Below, piece after piece: positions 42,990 through 52,069 of a stretch of DNA of 64,000 nt (within the stretch, counting starts at the first letter, position 1; each line of letters begins with the position of its first letter). The DNA comes from Mycobacterium ahvazicum. Its GTDB lineage: Bacteria > Actinomycetota > Actinomycetes > Mycobacteriales > Mycobacteriaceae. The stretch spans positions 372,001 through 436,000 of the forward strand of contig NZ_FXEG02000005.1 in assembly GCF_900176255.2 (NCBI RefSeq). The letters run 5' to 3'. Below the pieces are notes generated by a model that worked only from the letters and a program-made list of their open reading frames with translations, did no database searches and was not told the DNA's origin. The translations under genes were made by a program, and so were the position numbers.

Positions 42990-43700
42990 ATGGGCGGCAT
43001 GGACTCTGGTGTCAGCTCACCGCGCGTCTTGGTCGTCGACGACGACTCCGATGTGCTCGCCTCGCTGGAGCGTGGCCTGCGGCTTTCCGGCTTCGAAGTG
43101 TCCACCGCCGTCGACGGGGCCGAGGCCCTGCGCAGCGCCACCGAGACCCGCCCGGACGCGATCGTGCTGGACATCAACATGCCCGTGCTGGATGGGGTCA
43201 GCGTCGTCACCGCGCTGCGGGCGATGGACAACGACGTCCCGGTCTGCGTGCTGTCCGCCCGCAGCTCGGTCGACGATCGCGTCGCGGGCCTGGAGGCAGG
43301 CGCCGACGACTACCTCGTCAAGCCATTCGTGCTGGCCGAGCTGGTCGCGCGGGTGAAAGCGCTGCTGCGCCGCCGCGGTGCCGTCGCGTCGACCTCGTCG
43401 GAAACCATCACCGTCGGCCCGCTGGAAGTCGACATTCCCGGCCGGCGGGCTCGGGTCAACGGCGTCGACGTCGACCTGACCAAGCGTGAGTTCGACCTGC
43501 TGGCCGTGCTGGCCGAGCACAAGACCGCCGTGCTGTCCCGCGCGCAGCTGCTGGAGCTGGTGTGGGGCTACGACTTCGCCGCCGACACCAACGTCGTCGA
43601 CGTCTTCATCGGCTACCTGCGCCGCAAGCTGGAGGCCAACGGCGGTCCCAGGCTGCTGCACACCGTCCGCGGGGTTGGATTCGTACTGCGAATGCAGTGA
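42990..43700 (+). CDS. prrA: Response regulator PrrA
   Basis: 236 residues, nearly identical to M. tuberculosis PrrA. The receiver domain (about 10-125) has the acidic pair in VVDDDSDV, the phospho-Asp in VLDINMPVLDG and Lys in LVKPF; an OmpR-type winged helix follows (LTKREFDLLAVLAEHK, TNVVDVFIGYLRRKL, HTVRGVGFVLR). PrrA is an essential regulator linked to respiration, nitrogen limitation and adaptation in the host. ATG 42990 gives MGGMDSG as in M. tuberculosis. prrB follows after 22 bp. Confidence 0.97.
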   Translation: MGGMDSGVSSPRVLVVDDDSDVLASLERGLRLSGFEVSTAVDGAEALRSATETRPDAIVLDINMPVLDGVSVVTALRAMDNDVPVCVLSARSSVDDRVAGLEAGADDYLVKPFVLAELVARVKALLRRRGAVASTSSETITVGPLEVDIPGRRARVNGVDVDLTKREFDLLAVLAEHKTAVLSRAQLLELVWGYDFAADTNVVDVFIGYLRRKLEANGGPRLLHTVRGVGFVLRMQ

Positions 43701-43722
43701 CGACGCGGTGGGCAGCACAGCC

Positions 43723-45063
43723 ATGAATTTCCTATCGCGGATGTTGGCCCGGACCCCATCGCTGCGGACCCGGGTGGTGCTGGCGACGGCCATCGGCGCC
43801 GCGATTCCAGTCCTGATCGTCGGTGCCGTCGTCTGGGTCGGCATCACCAACGACCGCAAGGAGCGGCTGGACCGCCGGCTCGACGAGGCCGCCGGTTTCG
43901 CGATCCCGTTCCTGCCGCGCGGCCTGGACGAGATCCCGCGCTCACCCAACGACCGTGACGCGATCATGACGGTCCGGCGCGGCACCCGGATGAAGTCGAA
44001 TTCGGACGTGACGCTGCCCAGGCTGGACGTCGACTATGCCGACACCTACGTGAACGGCGTGCGCTACCGGGTGCGCACGGTGGAGATCCCGGGGCCGGAG
44101 CCGACCTCGCTGGCCGTCGGCGCGACGTATGACGCCACCCTCGCCGAGACCAACAACCTGCACCGCAGGGTGCTGCTCATCTGCGGCTTTGCCATCTTCG
44201 CGTCGACCGTGTTCGCCTGGCTGCTGGCCTCTTTCGCGGTGCGACCGTTCAAACAGCTTGCGCAGCAGACGCGATCGATCGAGGCGGGCGACGAGGCACC
44301 CCGGGTCGAAGTGCACGGCGCCACCGAGGCCGTCGAGATCGCCGAAGCCATGCGCGGGATGCTGCAACGCATTTGGGATGAGCAGAACCGAACCAAGGAG
44401 GCACTGTCGTCGGCGCGCGATTTCGCTGCCGTGTCCTCCCACGAACTCCGCACTCCCCTGACCGCGATGCGCACCAATCTCGAGGTCCTGTCGACCCTCG
44501 ATATGACCGATGACCAGCGCAACGAGGTGCTCGGCGACGTCATCCGGACCCAGTCCCGCATCGAGGCGACGCTGACCGCGCTGGAGCGGTTGGCGCAGGG
44601 CGAACTGTCCACCTCCGACGATCACGTACCGGTCGACATCACCGAACTGCTGGACCGCGCCGCCCACGACGCGACAAGGGTTTACCCCGACCTCGATGTG
44701 TCGTTGGTGCCCTCGCCCACCTGCATCATCGTCGGGATGCCGGCCGGGTTGCGCCTCGCGGTCGACAACGCGATCGCCAACGCCGTCAAGCACGGCGGCG
44801 CCACCCGGGTCCAGCTGTCGGCGGTCAGTTCGCGTGCCGGAGTGGACATCGCCGTCGACGACAACGGCAGTGGCGTGCCCGAAGGCGAGCGTCAGGTGGT
44901 GTTCGAGCGGTTCTCACGCGGGTCGACCGCCTCGCACTCGGGCTCGGGTCTGGGGCTGGCGTTGGTGGCCCAACAGGCCCATTTGCACGGCGGGACGGCG
45001 TCGCTGCAAGACAGCCCGCTGGGCGGCGCGCGGCTGCTGCTCAGCCTGCCCGCGCCCAGTTAA
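43723..45063 (+). CDS. prrB: Sensor histidine kinase PrrB
   Basis: 446 residues, the cognate kinase of PrrA. Two membrane helices (about 20-43 and 152-172) flank a short extracytoplasmic sensor; a HAMP segment follows (AVRPFKQLAQQTRSIEAGDE), then the H-box VSSHELRTPLTAMRTN and the ATP-binding N, G1 and G2 boxes (DNAIANAVKHGG, DDNGSGVPEG, SGSGLGLAL). Length and start agree with M. tuberculosis PrrB. It forms an operon with prrA and converges with arfC, leaving only 4 bp. Confidence 0.97.
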   Translation: MNFLSRMLARTPSLRTRVVLATAIGAAIPVLIVGAVVWVGITNDRKERLDRRLDEAAGFAIPFLPRGLDEIPRSPNDRDAIMTVRRGTRMKSNSDVTLPRLDVDYADTYVNGVRYRVRTVEIPGPEPTSLAVGATYDATLAETNNLHRRVLLICGFAIFASTVFAWLLASFAVRPFKQLAQQTRSIEAGDEAPRVEVHGATEAVEIAEAMRGMLQRIWDEQNRTKEALSSARDFAAVSSHELRTPLTAMRTNLEVLSTLDMTDDQRNEVLGDVIRTQSRIEATLTALERLAQGELSTSDDHVPVDITELLDRAAHDATRVYPDLDVSLVPSPTCIIVGMPAGLRLAVDNAIANAVKHGGATRVQLSAVSSRAGVDIAVDDNGSGVPEGERQVVFERFSRGSTASHSGSGLGLALVAQQAHLHGGTASLQDSPLGGARLLLSLPAPS

Positions 45064-45067
45064 ACCC

Positions 45068-45505
45068 TCACGTGCCGGAGTTGTTGTGCCACGGCGTAAA
45101 TCCCGCCCTCAAAGCGGATTGCTCGTCGGAAAACCACACCTGCGCGATCGCCGGGTCGTAGCCGGCGGTGTCGGGGGTGTAGTACAGCCGGGTGTCGATG
45201 CGCGCCTTGACCAGCCATCCCGCCGGTCCACGTCCATCGGGGCCGGCGGGCGCGGAGCCGGGCCCGTAGGGGGCCGGCGGCGGCACCGCGATTTTCCTGG
45301 TCGGCGACTCCCGTTGCACGCCAAGAATCTTCGTCGTCGCGGGATCCGTCACGATCCTCGTCGTCGGAGGGTCGGGTATCACTGGGTGGTCGACCGGAAC
45401 ATCAAGTGGCACTGAACGTTTGACGGGCCGGGCCAAAAACGCCAGCGTCAACACCAATCCCATCGTGAACGACACGCCGAAGAGCCACCAGTTCACGTGA
45501 TTCAT
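45068..45505 (-). CDS. arfC: ArfC, membrane accessory protein of the arf operon (Rv0901 type)
   Basis: 145 residues. One N-terminal helix (WWLFGVSFTMGLVLTLAFLA) is followed by a Pro-rich linker and a C-terminal domain with GWLVKARIDTRLYYTPD and QVWFSDEQSALRAGFTPW, which is close to Rv0901. In M. tuberculosis arfABC supports ammonia release and growth at acidic pH; ArfC's own activity is unknown. Its ATG overlaps the arfB stop (ATGA), showing translational coupling. Confidence 0.88.
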   Translation of the reverse strand: MNHVNWWLFGVSFTMGLVLTLAFLARPVKRSVPLDVPVDHPVIPDPPTTRIVTDPATTKILGVQRESPTRKIAVPPPAPYGPGSAPAGPDGRGPAGWLVKARIDTRLYYTPDTAGYDPAIAQVWFSDEQSALRAGFTPWHNNSGT

Positions 45506-45600
45506 CGACGCACACCGATGACCGCGGTTATCACCCAGGCGAGGCCCGAGCCCGCCACGAAGGCCAGCAGGTACCACAACCACTGGATCACGAAATCCAT
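45502..45600 (-). CDS. arfB: ArfB, small single-helix membrane protein (Rv0900 type)
   Basis: 32 residues, beginning MDFVIQWLWYLLAFVAG and ending AVIGVRR. It is one hydrophobic helix and ends at the arfC start with a 4-bp overlap. Rv0900 is about 50 residues, so this one is shorter. Its start lies inside the last codons of the truncated arfA (13-bp overlap). The identification rests on its position between ArfA and ArfC and its single helix. Confidence 0.8.
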   Translation of the reverse strand: MDFVIQWLWYLLAFVAGSGLAWVITAVIGVRR

Positions 45601-46223
45601 AGCGGATCCTGCCTGACCGCCCACGATTTCGACGCGGCGATTCTTGGCGCGATCGTCGGCGTGCGGTCAACGGCGAGCTCGTCGACGACGGTCAGATTCG
45701 ACCAGGTGTGCGCGGCCTCGGAGTCGATCGTATTCTTCTGGTCTTGTGACGCCGCGGTACCGGTCAAGGAGATCGTGTCCCCGTTGACGGTGAGACCGAA
45801 GTCGGTAATCGACGCGCTGTTCTTGAAAATCTTTCCGGCATTGGAGAAATCGAGTGTGTCGACCTTCGGGTCGATTTGGATTCGGTCGATGATGCTGAGG
45901 CCGGCGGGCAATGCGCCTTTCAGCACCTTCGTCAGCACCGCCTTCGCGGAATCGTCGGGGAATTCACCGGTCAGGGTTATGTCGTTGCCGTTGCGGACAA
46001 TTGACAGTGGCGCCAGTGACAACGGTGGCTTGCCGGGGTTGCCCGACGACACGACCACCGGCGGCGCATGGGCAGCCCGGGACGGGGCGTAGCCGATCGC
46101 GGTTATCAGCAAGGGAATAACCACCAAGCCGATCAGCCAGCCCATACCCAGCGAACGCGGGTAGGAGATCGGGGTCCGCCGCGGCGTTTCGCCCGGCCGG
46201 CCGAAGCGCCCCCCTAGCCCCAC
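45588..46223 (-). CDS. arfA: ArfA (OmpATb) lacking the C-terminal OmpA domain
   Basis: 211 residues against 326 in M. tuberculosis OmpATb. Present are a membrane helix (MGWLIGLVVIPLLITAIGY) and the BON-domain core (ITLTGEFPDDSAKAVLTKVL, KVDTLDFSNAGKIF, DTISLTGTAASQDQKNTID). The sequence then goes from VVDELAVDRTP into a short tail ending RQDPLWIS, with no OmpA/peptidoglycan-binding domain and no such domain in other frames before arfB. The start GTG 46223 has GAGGAGG upstream. The BON part holds the reported central domain, so some function may remain without wall anchoring. Confidence 0.85.
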   Translation of the reverse strand: MGLGGRFGRPGETPRRTPISYPRSLGMGWLIGLVVIPLLITAIGYAPSRAAHAPPVVVSSGNPGKPPLSLAPLSIVRNGNDITLTGEFPDDSAKAVLTKVLKGALPAGLSIIDRIQIDPKVDTLDFSNAGKIFKNSASITDFGLTVNGDTISLTGTAASQDQKNTIDSEAAHTWSNLTVVDELAVDRTPTIAPRIAASKSWAVRQDPLWIS

Positions 46224-46332
46224 GACTGCCCCCTCCTCGACTTCCGGCGCCCTGACGCGTCCGTTCTGCCGACGATATTGCAGCCTACCGGCCGCACCCG
46301 TGGTCACTCGTTGCGTCGGGCACACTGGAGCG

Positions 46333-46590
46333 ATGGGCAGCAAACCGACCGACAGCGAAACCCTGGCGCACATCCGCAACCTCGTCAACGAGGAAAAAGA
46401 GCTCCGGGCACAGCTGCAGCACCGCGACATCAGCGAGTCCGAGGAGCATGAACGGCTCCGGCGGGTCGAGGTCGAACTCGACCAGTGCTGGGACCTGCTA
46501 CGACAGCGGCGCGCGCTGCGCGAAACCGGTGGTGATCCACGTGAAGCCGCGGTACGCCCCGCCGACCAGGTCGAGGGTTATCTGGGATAG
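46333..46590 (+). CDS. DUF2630 protein (Rv0898c type)
   Basis: 85-residue, strongly charged, mainly helical protein (ETLAHIRNLVNEEKELRAQL, then VELDQCWDLLRQRRALRETG). This is the DUF2630 family, small actinobacterial proteins of unknown function. It stops 2 bp before the next ATG, so it is co-transcribed with the FAD oxidoreductase gene. It diverges from arfA. Confidence 0.88.
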   Translation: MGSKPTDSETLAHIRNLVNEEKELRAQLQHRDISESEEHERLRRVEVELDQCWDLLRQRRALRETGGDPREAAVRPADQVEGYLG

Positions 46591-46592
46591 CC

Positions 46593-48146
46593 ATGTCCCT
46601 CGGTGACGCGCCGGATTTCGACGCCGTCGTCGTGGGCGGGGGCCACAACGGGTTGGTGGCGGCCGGCTATCTGGCCCGAGCCGGTCTCCGGGTGCGATTG
46701 CTGGAGCGGTTGGGGCACACCGGCGGGGCCGCGGTGTCGGCGCGCGCCTTCGACGGCGTCGATGTCCGGGTGTCGCGATACTCCTATCTGGTCAGCCTGT
46801 TGCCATCGCGCATAGTCGCGGACCTAGGCGCCGACGTACGGCTGGCCCGGCGGCCATTTTCGTCGTACACACCCCAACCCGCGACCGGCGGACGCGGCGG
46901 ACTGCTGGTCGGGTCCCCGGAGTCGTTCCGCGCGATCGGCGCCGCCGACGACGAGCCCGGCTTCGCCGAGTTCTACCGGCGCGCCCGCCTGGTGACCGAG
47001 CCGCTGTGGCCGACGCTGACCGAACCGCTGCGCACCCGAGAGCAGGCCCGCCGCCTCGTCTGCGACGGCGGTGATTCGGCTGCCGACGCGGCCTGGCACT
47101 CGATCGTCGAGGAGCCGATCGGATGCGCGATCGCCGACGCGGTGCGCGACGACCTGGTCCGCGGGGTGATCGCCACCGACGCATTGATCGGCACGTTCGC
47201 GCGCCTCGACGACCCGTCGCTGCGCCAGAACATCTGCTTTCTGTACCACGTGATCGGCGGCGACTGGGACGTCCCGATCGGTGGGATGGGCGCGGTGACG
47301 GCAGCCCTGGCCGCCGCCGCTGTCCGCCATGGGGCCGAAATAGTCACCGGCGCAGAAGTTTACGGTGTGGAGCCGGACGGCCAGGTCCACTACCGTCAGG
47401 AGGGCGCACAGCGCCGGATTCGAGGCCGGTTCGTTCTGTCCGGCGTCACCCCGACGGTGCTGGCCGAGCTGCTCGGTGAGCCGCCGGGACCGGTGGCACC
47501 GGGGTCGCAGGTGAAGGTGAACTTGGTGCTGCGGCGGCTGCCCCGATTGCGCGACGACAGCGTCACCCCCGAGCAGGCGTTCGCCGGCACGTTCCACGTC
47601 AATGAGACGTGGAGCCAACTGGATACGGCCTACGCACGCGCGGCCGCCGGCAAGCTACCCGAACCGCTGCCGTGTGAGGCGTACTGCCATTCGCTGACCG
47701 ATCCGAGCATCCTGTCGGCCGGGCTGCGGGAGTCGGGTGCGCAGACGATGACCGTATTCGGCCTGCACACACCACACCCGTTGCTGGACAACGTTTCCCG
47801 CGACCAGCTGACGGAGTCGGTGTTGGCGTCGCTGAATTCCGTTCTGGCCGAACCGGTTCAGGACGTGCTGATGAGCGACGCGCAGGGCCGGGCCTGCATC
47901 GAGACGACAACCACACTGGACCTGCAGCACACGCTGGCGATGACGGCGGGCAACATCTTTCACGGCGCCCTGTCCTGGCCGTTCGCCGACGACGACGAAG
48001 CGCTCGACAGCCCGGCCCGTCAATGGGGGGTGGCGACCGCCCACGAACGAATCATGGTGTGCGGCGCGGGTGCTCGCCGCGGTGGCGCCGTGTCGGGCAT
48101 CGGCGGCCACAACGCCGCGATGGCGGTTCTGGCGTCGCTTGGCTAG
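46593..48146 (+). CDS. Phytoene-dehydrogenase-like FAD oxidoreductase (Rv0897c type)
   Basis: 517-residue flavoprotein with the dinucleotide motif VVVGGGHNGLVAAGYLARAG (residues about 10-30) and the C-terminal motif of CrtI-like enzymes (GAGARRGGAVSGIGGHNAAM). These oxidases or isomerases act on polyenes or other hydrophobic substrates; there is no carotenoid cluster here and the substrate is unknown. It follows the DUF2630 gene and converges with gltA2 (7-bp gap). Confidence 0.9.
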   Translation: MSLGDAPDFDAVVVGGGHNGLVAAGYLARAGLRVRLLERLGHTGGAAVSARAFDGVDVRVSRYSYLVSLLPSRIVADLGADVRLARRPFSSYTPQPATGGRGGLLVGSPESFRAIGAADDEPGFAEFYRRARLVTEPLWPTLTEPLRTREQARRLVCDGGDSAADAAWHSIVEEPIGCAIADAVRDDLVRGVIATDALIGTFARLDDPSLRQNICFLYHVIGGDWDVPIGGMGAVTAALAAAAVRHGAEIVTGAEVYGVEPDGQVHYRQEGAQRRIRGRFVLSGVTPTVLAELLGEPPGPVAPGSQVKVNLVLRRLPRLRDDSVTPEQAFAGTFHVNETWSQLDTAYARAAAGKLPEPLPCEAYCHSLTDPSILSAGLRESGAQTMTVFGLHTPHPLLDNVSRDQLTESVLASLNSVLAEPVQDVLMSDAQGRACIETTTTLDLQHTLAMTAGNIFHGALSWPFADDDEALDSPARQWGVATAHERIMVCGAGARRGGAVSGIGGHNAAMAVLASLG

Positions 48147-48153
48147 AGCGCGC

Positions 48154-49446
<1,293 letters not shown>

Positions 49447-49628
49447 GAGAACCCCTTTGCGCTCTGGCTGGTATGGCTGCGCCTTGGCTAGGTGCGTACA
49501 GCTGAAGGTAGTCGTTCTCGCGGCGATGCGCCTGCCCGGGGTCTGCTCTCCTGACCTCGCGGCTTTCCTCGAGGTGAACCGCGCCTTATCGTGCGGTGTT
49601 AGGCCTCACAGCCGCGCGCCGTATGTGA

Positions 49629-50300
49629 TCAGGGCTGCAGGCGTTCGACGCGACCGCCGGCGACCCGAATGCGGTTATGCAACCGGTTTTCCCGGCCCTG
49701 CCAGAACTCCACCGTCTCGGGCGCGATCAGGTACCCACCCCAGTTCGGCGGCACCGGAACGCTCTCGGAATCAGCGAAGCGAGCGGTCACGTCGGTGAGC
49801 TGATCGAGCAGCGCCGCCCGGGATGCGATCGGCTGCGACTGGTGCGACGCCCACGCACCCAGCTGTGAGCCGCGCGGCCGCTTGGACCAGTAGTCCGCGG
49901 TGTCCTGCGGGTCGACCTTGGTCACCGCGCCGCGGACGTGAACCTGGCGCCCCAGCAGATACCAGGGAAAGGTCGCCGACGCATACGGCGTCTCGGCCAG
50001 CTCGAGGCCCTTGGCGGAGTCGTAGTTGGTGAAGAAGGTGATACCGGTCTCATCGACGCTCTTGCACAGCACCGTGCGGCTTGTCGGCGTGCCGTCGGAG
50101 ACCGTCGCCAGCACCATCGCGTTGGGCTCGGCGACCCCGAAACGTTCGGCGTCTTCAATCCACTTCCGCAATAACGCAAGCCAGCCGTCGTCGAGCCAGG
50201 AAGCGTCGAGATCGGAGCTGCCGTCGCGCTCCGCCGACCCGTACTCCACGCGCATCCGCTGCAGGTGCTCTTGGTCAGTCAAGGGGTCTGGTCCGGCCAT
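49629..50300 (-). CDS. pdxH: Pyridoxine/pyridoxamine 5'-phosphate oxidase PdxH
   Basis: 223-residue FMN enzyme making pyridoxal 5'-phosphate. Family features: PNAMVLATVSDGTPTSRTVL, TNYDSAKGLELAETPYASA, FPWYLLGRQVHVRG and the terminal NRIRVAGGRVERLQP. ATG 50300 is favoured (MAGPDPL). It diverges from citA across a 71-bp gap with an extensive inverted repeat. In M. tuberculosis pdxH (Rv2607) is elsewhere, so its place here differs. PLP is used by the nearby SerC. Confidence 0.93.
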   Translation of the reverse strand: MAGPDPLTDQEHLQRMRVEYGSAERDGSSDLDASWLDDGWLALLRKWIEDAERFGVAEPNAMVLATVSDGTPTSRTVLCKSVDETGITFFTNYDSAKGLELAETPYASATFPWYLLGRQVHVRGAVTKVDPQDTADYWSKRPRGSQLGAWASHQSQPIASRAALLDQLTDVTARFADSESVPVPPNWGGYLIAPETVEFWQGRENRLHNRIRVAGGRVERLQP

Positions 50301-50307
50301 CGGACCA

Positions 50308-50340
50308 ACGCTACCGGCGTTAGCTACCGGCCGGTAGCGT
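50308..50340. promoter_or_regulatory. Nested inverted repeats between pdxH and citA
   Basis: ACGCTACCGGC (50308-50318) is the reverse complement of GCCGGTAGCGT (50330-50340), and the inner GCTACCGG-CCGGTAGC (50323-50338) is a perfect 16-bp palindrome. The GCTACCGG unit is thus present twice directly and once inverted. It is a strong candidate operator for one or both divergent genes. Confidence 0.6.
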
Positions 50341-50371
50341 CGGCAAAAAGCCAAGGTGCAAGAATTTTCCT

Positions 50372-51493
50372 ATGTCTGTGGTCCCGGAAAATTTTGTCCC
50401 CGGTCTCGAGGGCGTCGTCGCCTTCACCACCGAGATCGCCGAGCCTGATAAAGACGGCGGCGCCCTGCGCTACCGCGGCGTCGACATCCAGGATCTGGTG
50501 GATCAGCAGGTGACATTCGGCGATGTCTGGGCTCTTCTGGTCGACGGTAGGTTCGGCCACGGTTTGCCGCCCGCCGAGCCGTTCCCGTTGCCGATCCACA
50601 CCGGCGACGTGCGCGTCGACGTCCAGGCGGGCCTGGCGATGCTGGCGCCGATCTGGGGCTACCAGCCGCTGCTCGACACCGACGAAGGCGTCGCCCGCGA
50701 CCAGCTGGCCCGGGCGTCGGTGATGGCGCTGTCCTATGTCGCGCAGTCCGCGCGCGGAATCTACCAGCCGGCCGTGCCGCAGCGGGTGATCGATGAATGC
50801 CCAACTGTCACAGCACGTTTCATGACCCGCTGGCAGGGTGAGCCCGACCCGCGGCACGTCGAGGCCATCGACGCCTACTGGGTCTCGGCCGCCGAGCACG
50901 GCATGAACGCCTCGACGTTCACCGCGCGGGTGATCGCGTCCACCGGCGCCGACGTCGCCGCGGCGTTGTCGGGGGCGATCGGGGCGATGAGCGGTCCGCT
51001 GCACGGCGGCGCGCCGGCGCGGGTGCTGCCGATGATCGAAGAGGTCGAGCGCACCGGTGACGCGCGTGGCCTGGTCAAGAAGATCCTGGACAGCGGGGAC
51101 AAGCTGATGGGATTCGGGCACCGCGTCTACCGCGCGGAAGACCCGCGGGCGCGAGTACTGCGTGCCACCGCCGAGCGACTCAAAGCGCCGCGCCACGAGG
51201 TCGCCGTCGCGCTGGAGCAGGCCGCCCTGGCCGAGCTGCGCGAGCGGCGTCCGGACCGGGCGATCGAGACCAACGTCGAGTTCTGGGCCGCGGTCATCCT
51301 GGACTTCGCCGAGGTGCCCGCCAACATGATGCCGGCGATGTTCACCTGCGGGCGCACCGCGGGCTGGTGCGCGCACATTCTCGAGCAGAAGCGGCTCGGC
51401 AAGCTGGTGCGCCCATCGGCCATCTATGTGGGGCCGGGCCCGCGCAGCCCGGAATCCGTCGAGGGCTGGGACCGGGTTCTCAGCCACGCTTAA
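50372..51493 (+). CDS. citA: Citrate synthase-like protein CitA
   Basis: 373-residue second citrate synthase (Rv0889c type), shorter than GltA2 and without its N-terminal extension. The two His regions GPLHGGAPARV and MGFGHRVYRAEDPRA are kept, but the position of the catalytic Asp reads TNVEFWAAVILDF, that is Glu instead of Asp. CitA may serve a modified or regulatory role, or condense another acyl-CoA. The start ATG 50372 has only a weak ribosome site (AAGGTG, 12 bp before). Confidence 0.93.
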   Translation: MSVVPENFVPGLEGVVAFTTEIAEPDKDGGALRYRGVDIQDLVDQQVTFGDVWALLVDGRFGHGLPPAEPFPLPIHTGDVRVDVQAGLAMLAPIWGYQPLLDTDEGVARDQLARASVMALSYVAQSARGIYQPAVPQRVIDECPTVTARFMTRWQGEPDPRHVEAIDAYWVSAAEHGMNASTFTARVIASTGADVAAALSGAIGAMSGPLHGGAPARVLPMIEEVERTGDARGLVKKILDSGDKLMGFGHRVYRAEDPRARVLRATAERLKAPRHEVAVALEQAALAELRERRPDRAIETNVEFWAAVILDFAEVPANMMPAMFTCGRTAGWCAHILEQKRLGKLVRPSAIYVGPGPRSPESVEGWDRVLSHA

Positions 51494-51619
51494 CCCACTT
51501 GTCGGTGCCCGGCGTTTGAATGGTCTCGCCGCGATGAGTTTGTGTCGCGGGCGCAGTCAATAACCGTGAGCCAGTCCCCAGCCGGGGCCGGCGCGCGACA
51601 CGACAGCAAGGAGATCGCA

Positions 51620-52069
51620 ATGCCCATCACCATCGAACCCGCAGTAATCCCCCACCTGGTCGTTAGCGATTCTGCCGCCGCGATCGACTTCTACGTCAAG
51701 GCTTTTGGCGCTGAAGAGCTGGGACGCGTGCCGCGTCCCGACGGCAAGATCGTCAACGCTGCGGTCCGCATCAACGGCTTCACCGTGATGCTCAACGACG
51801 ACTTCCCGGAGACCTGCGGCGGCAAGTCGATGACACCGAAGTCGCTGGGCGGAACGCCGGTGACGATCCACCTGACCGTCACCGACGTCGACGCCAAGTT
51901 CCAGCGGGCGGTCGACGCGGGCGCGACGGTGGTGGTCCCGCTCGAGGACATGTTCTGGGGCGACCGGTACGGCGTGGTCGAGGACCCGTTCGGCCACCGC
52001 TGGTCATTGGGTCAGCCGGTGCGCGAGGTCAGTCCCGACGAGATCCAGGCGGCGATGTCGAGCAGCTAG
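51620..52069 (+). CDS. VOC/glyoxalase-type protein (Rv0887c type)
   Basis: 149 residues, one glyoxalase/bleomycin-resistance-like domain of the PhnB-like group (IPHLVVSDSAAAIDFYVKAF, ITIHLTVTD-like beta strand, EDMFWGDRYGVVEDPFGHRW). The metal-binding His/Glu positions of true glyoxalase I are only partly present. The function is unknown. ATG 51620 has AAGGAG upstream. Its stop overlaps the fprB stop by 4 bp (convergent). Confidence 0.87.
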   Translation: MPITIEPAVIPHLVVSDSAAAIDFYVKAFGAEELGRVPRPDGKIVNAAVRINGFTVMLNDDFPETCGGKSMTPKSLGGTPVTIHLTVTDVDAKFQRAVDAGATVVVPLEDMFWGDRYGVVEDPFGHRWSLGQPVREVSPDEIQAAMSSS

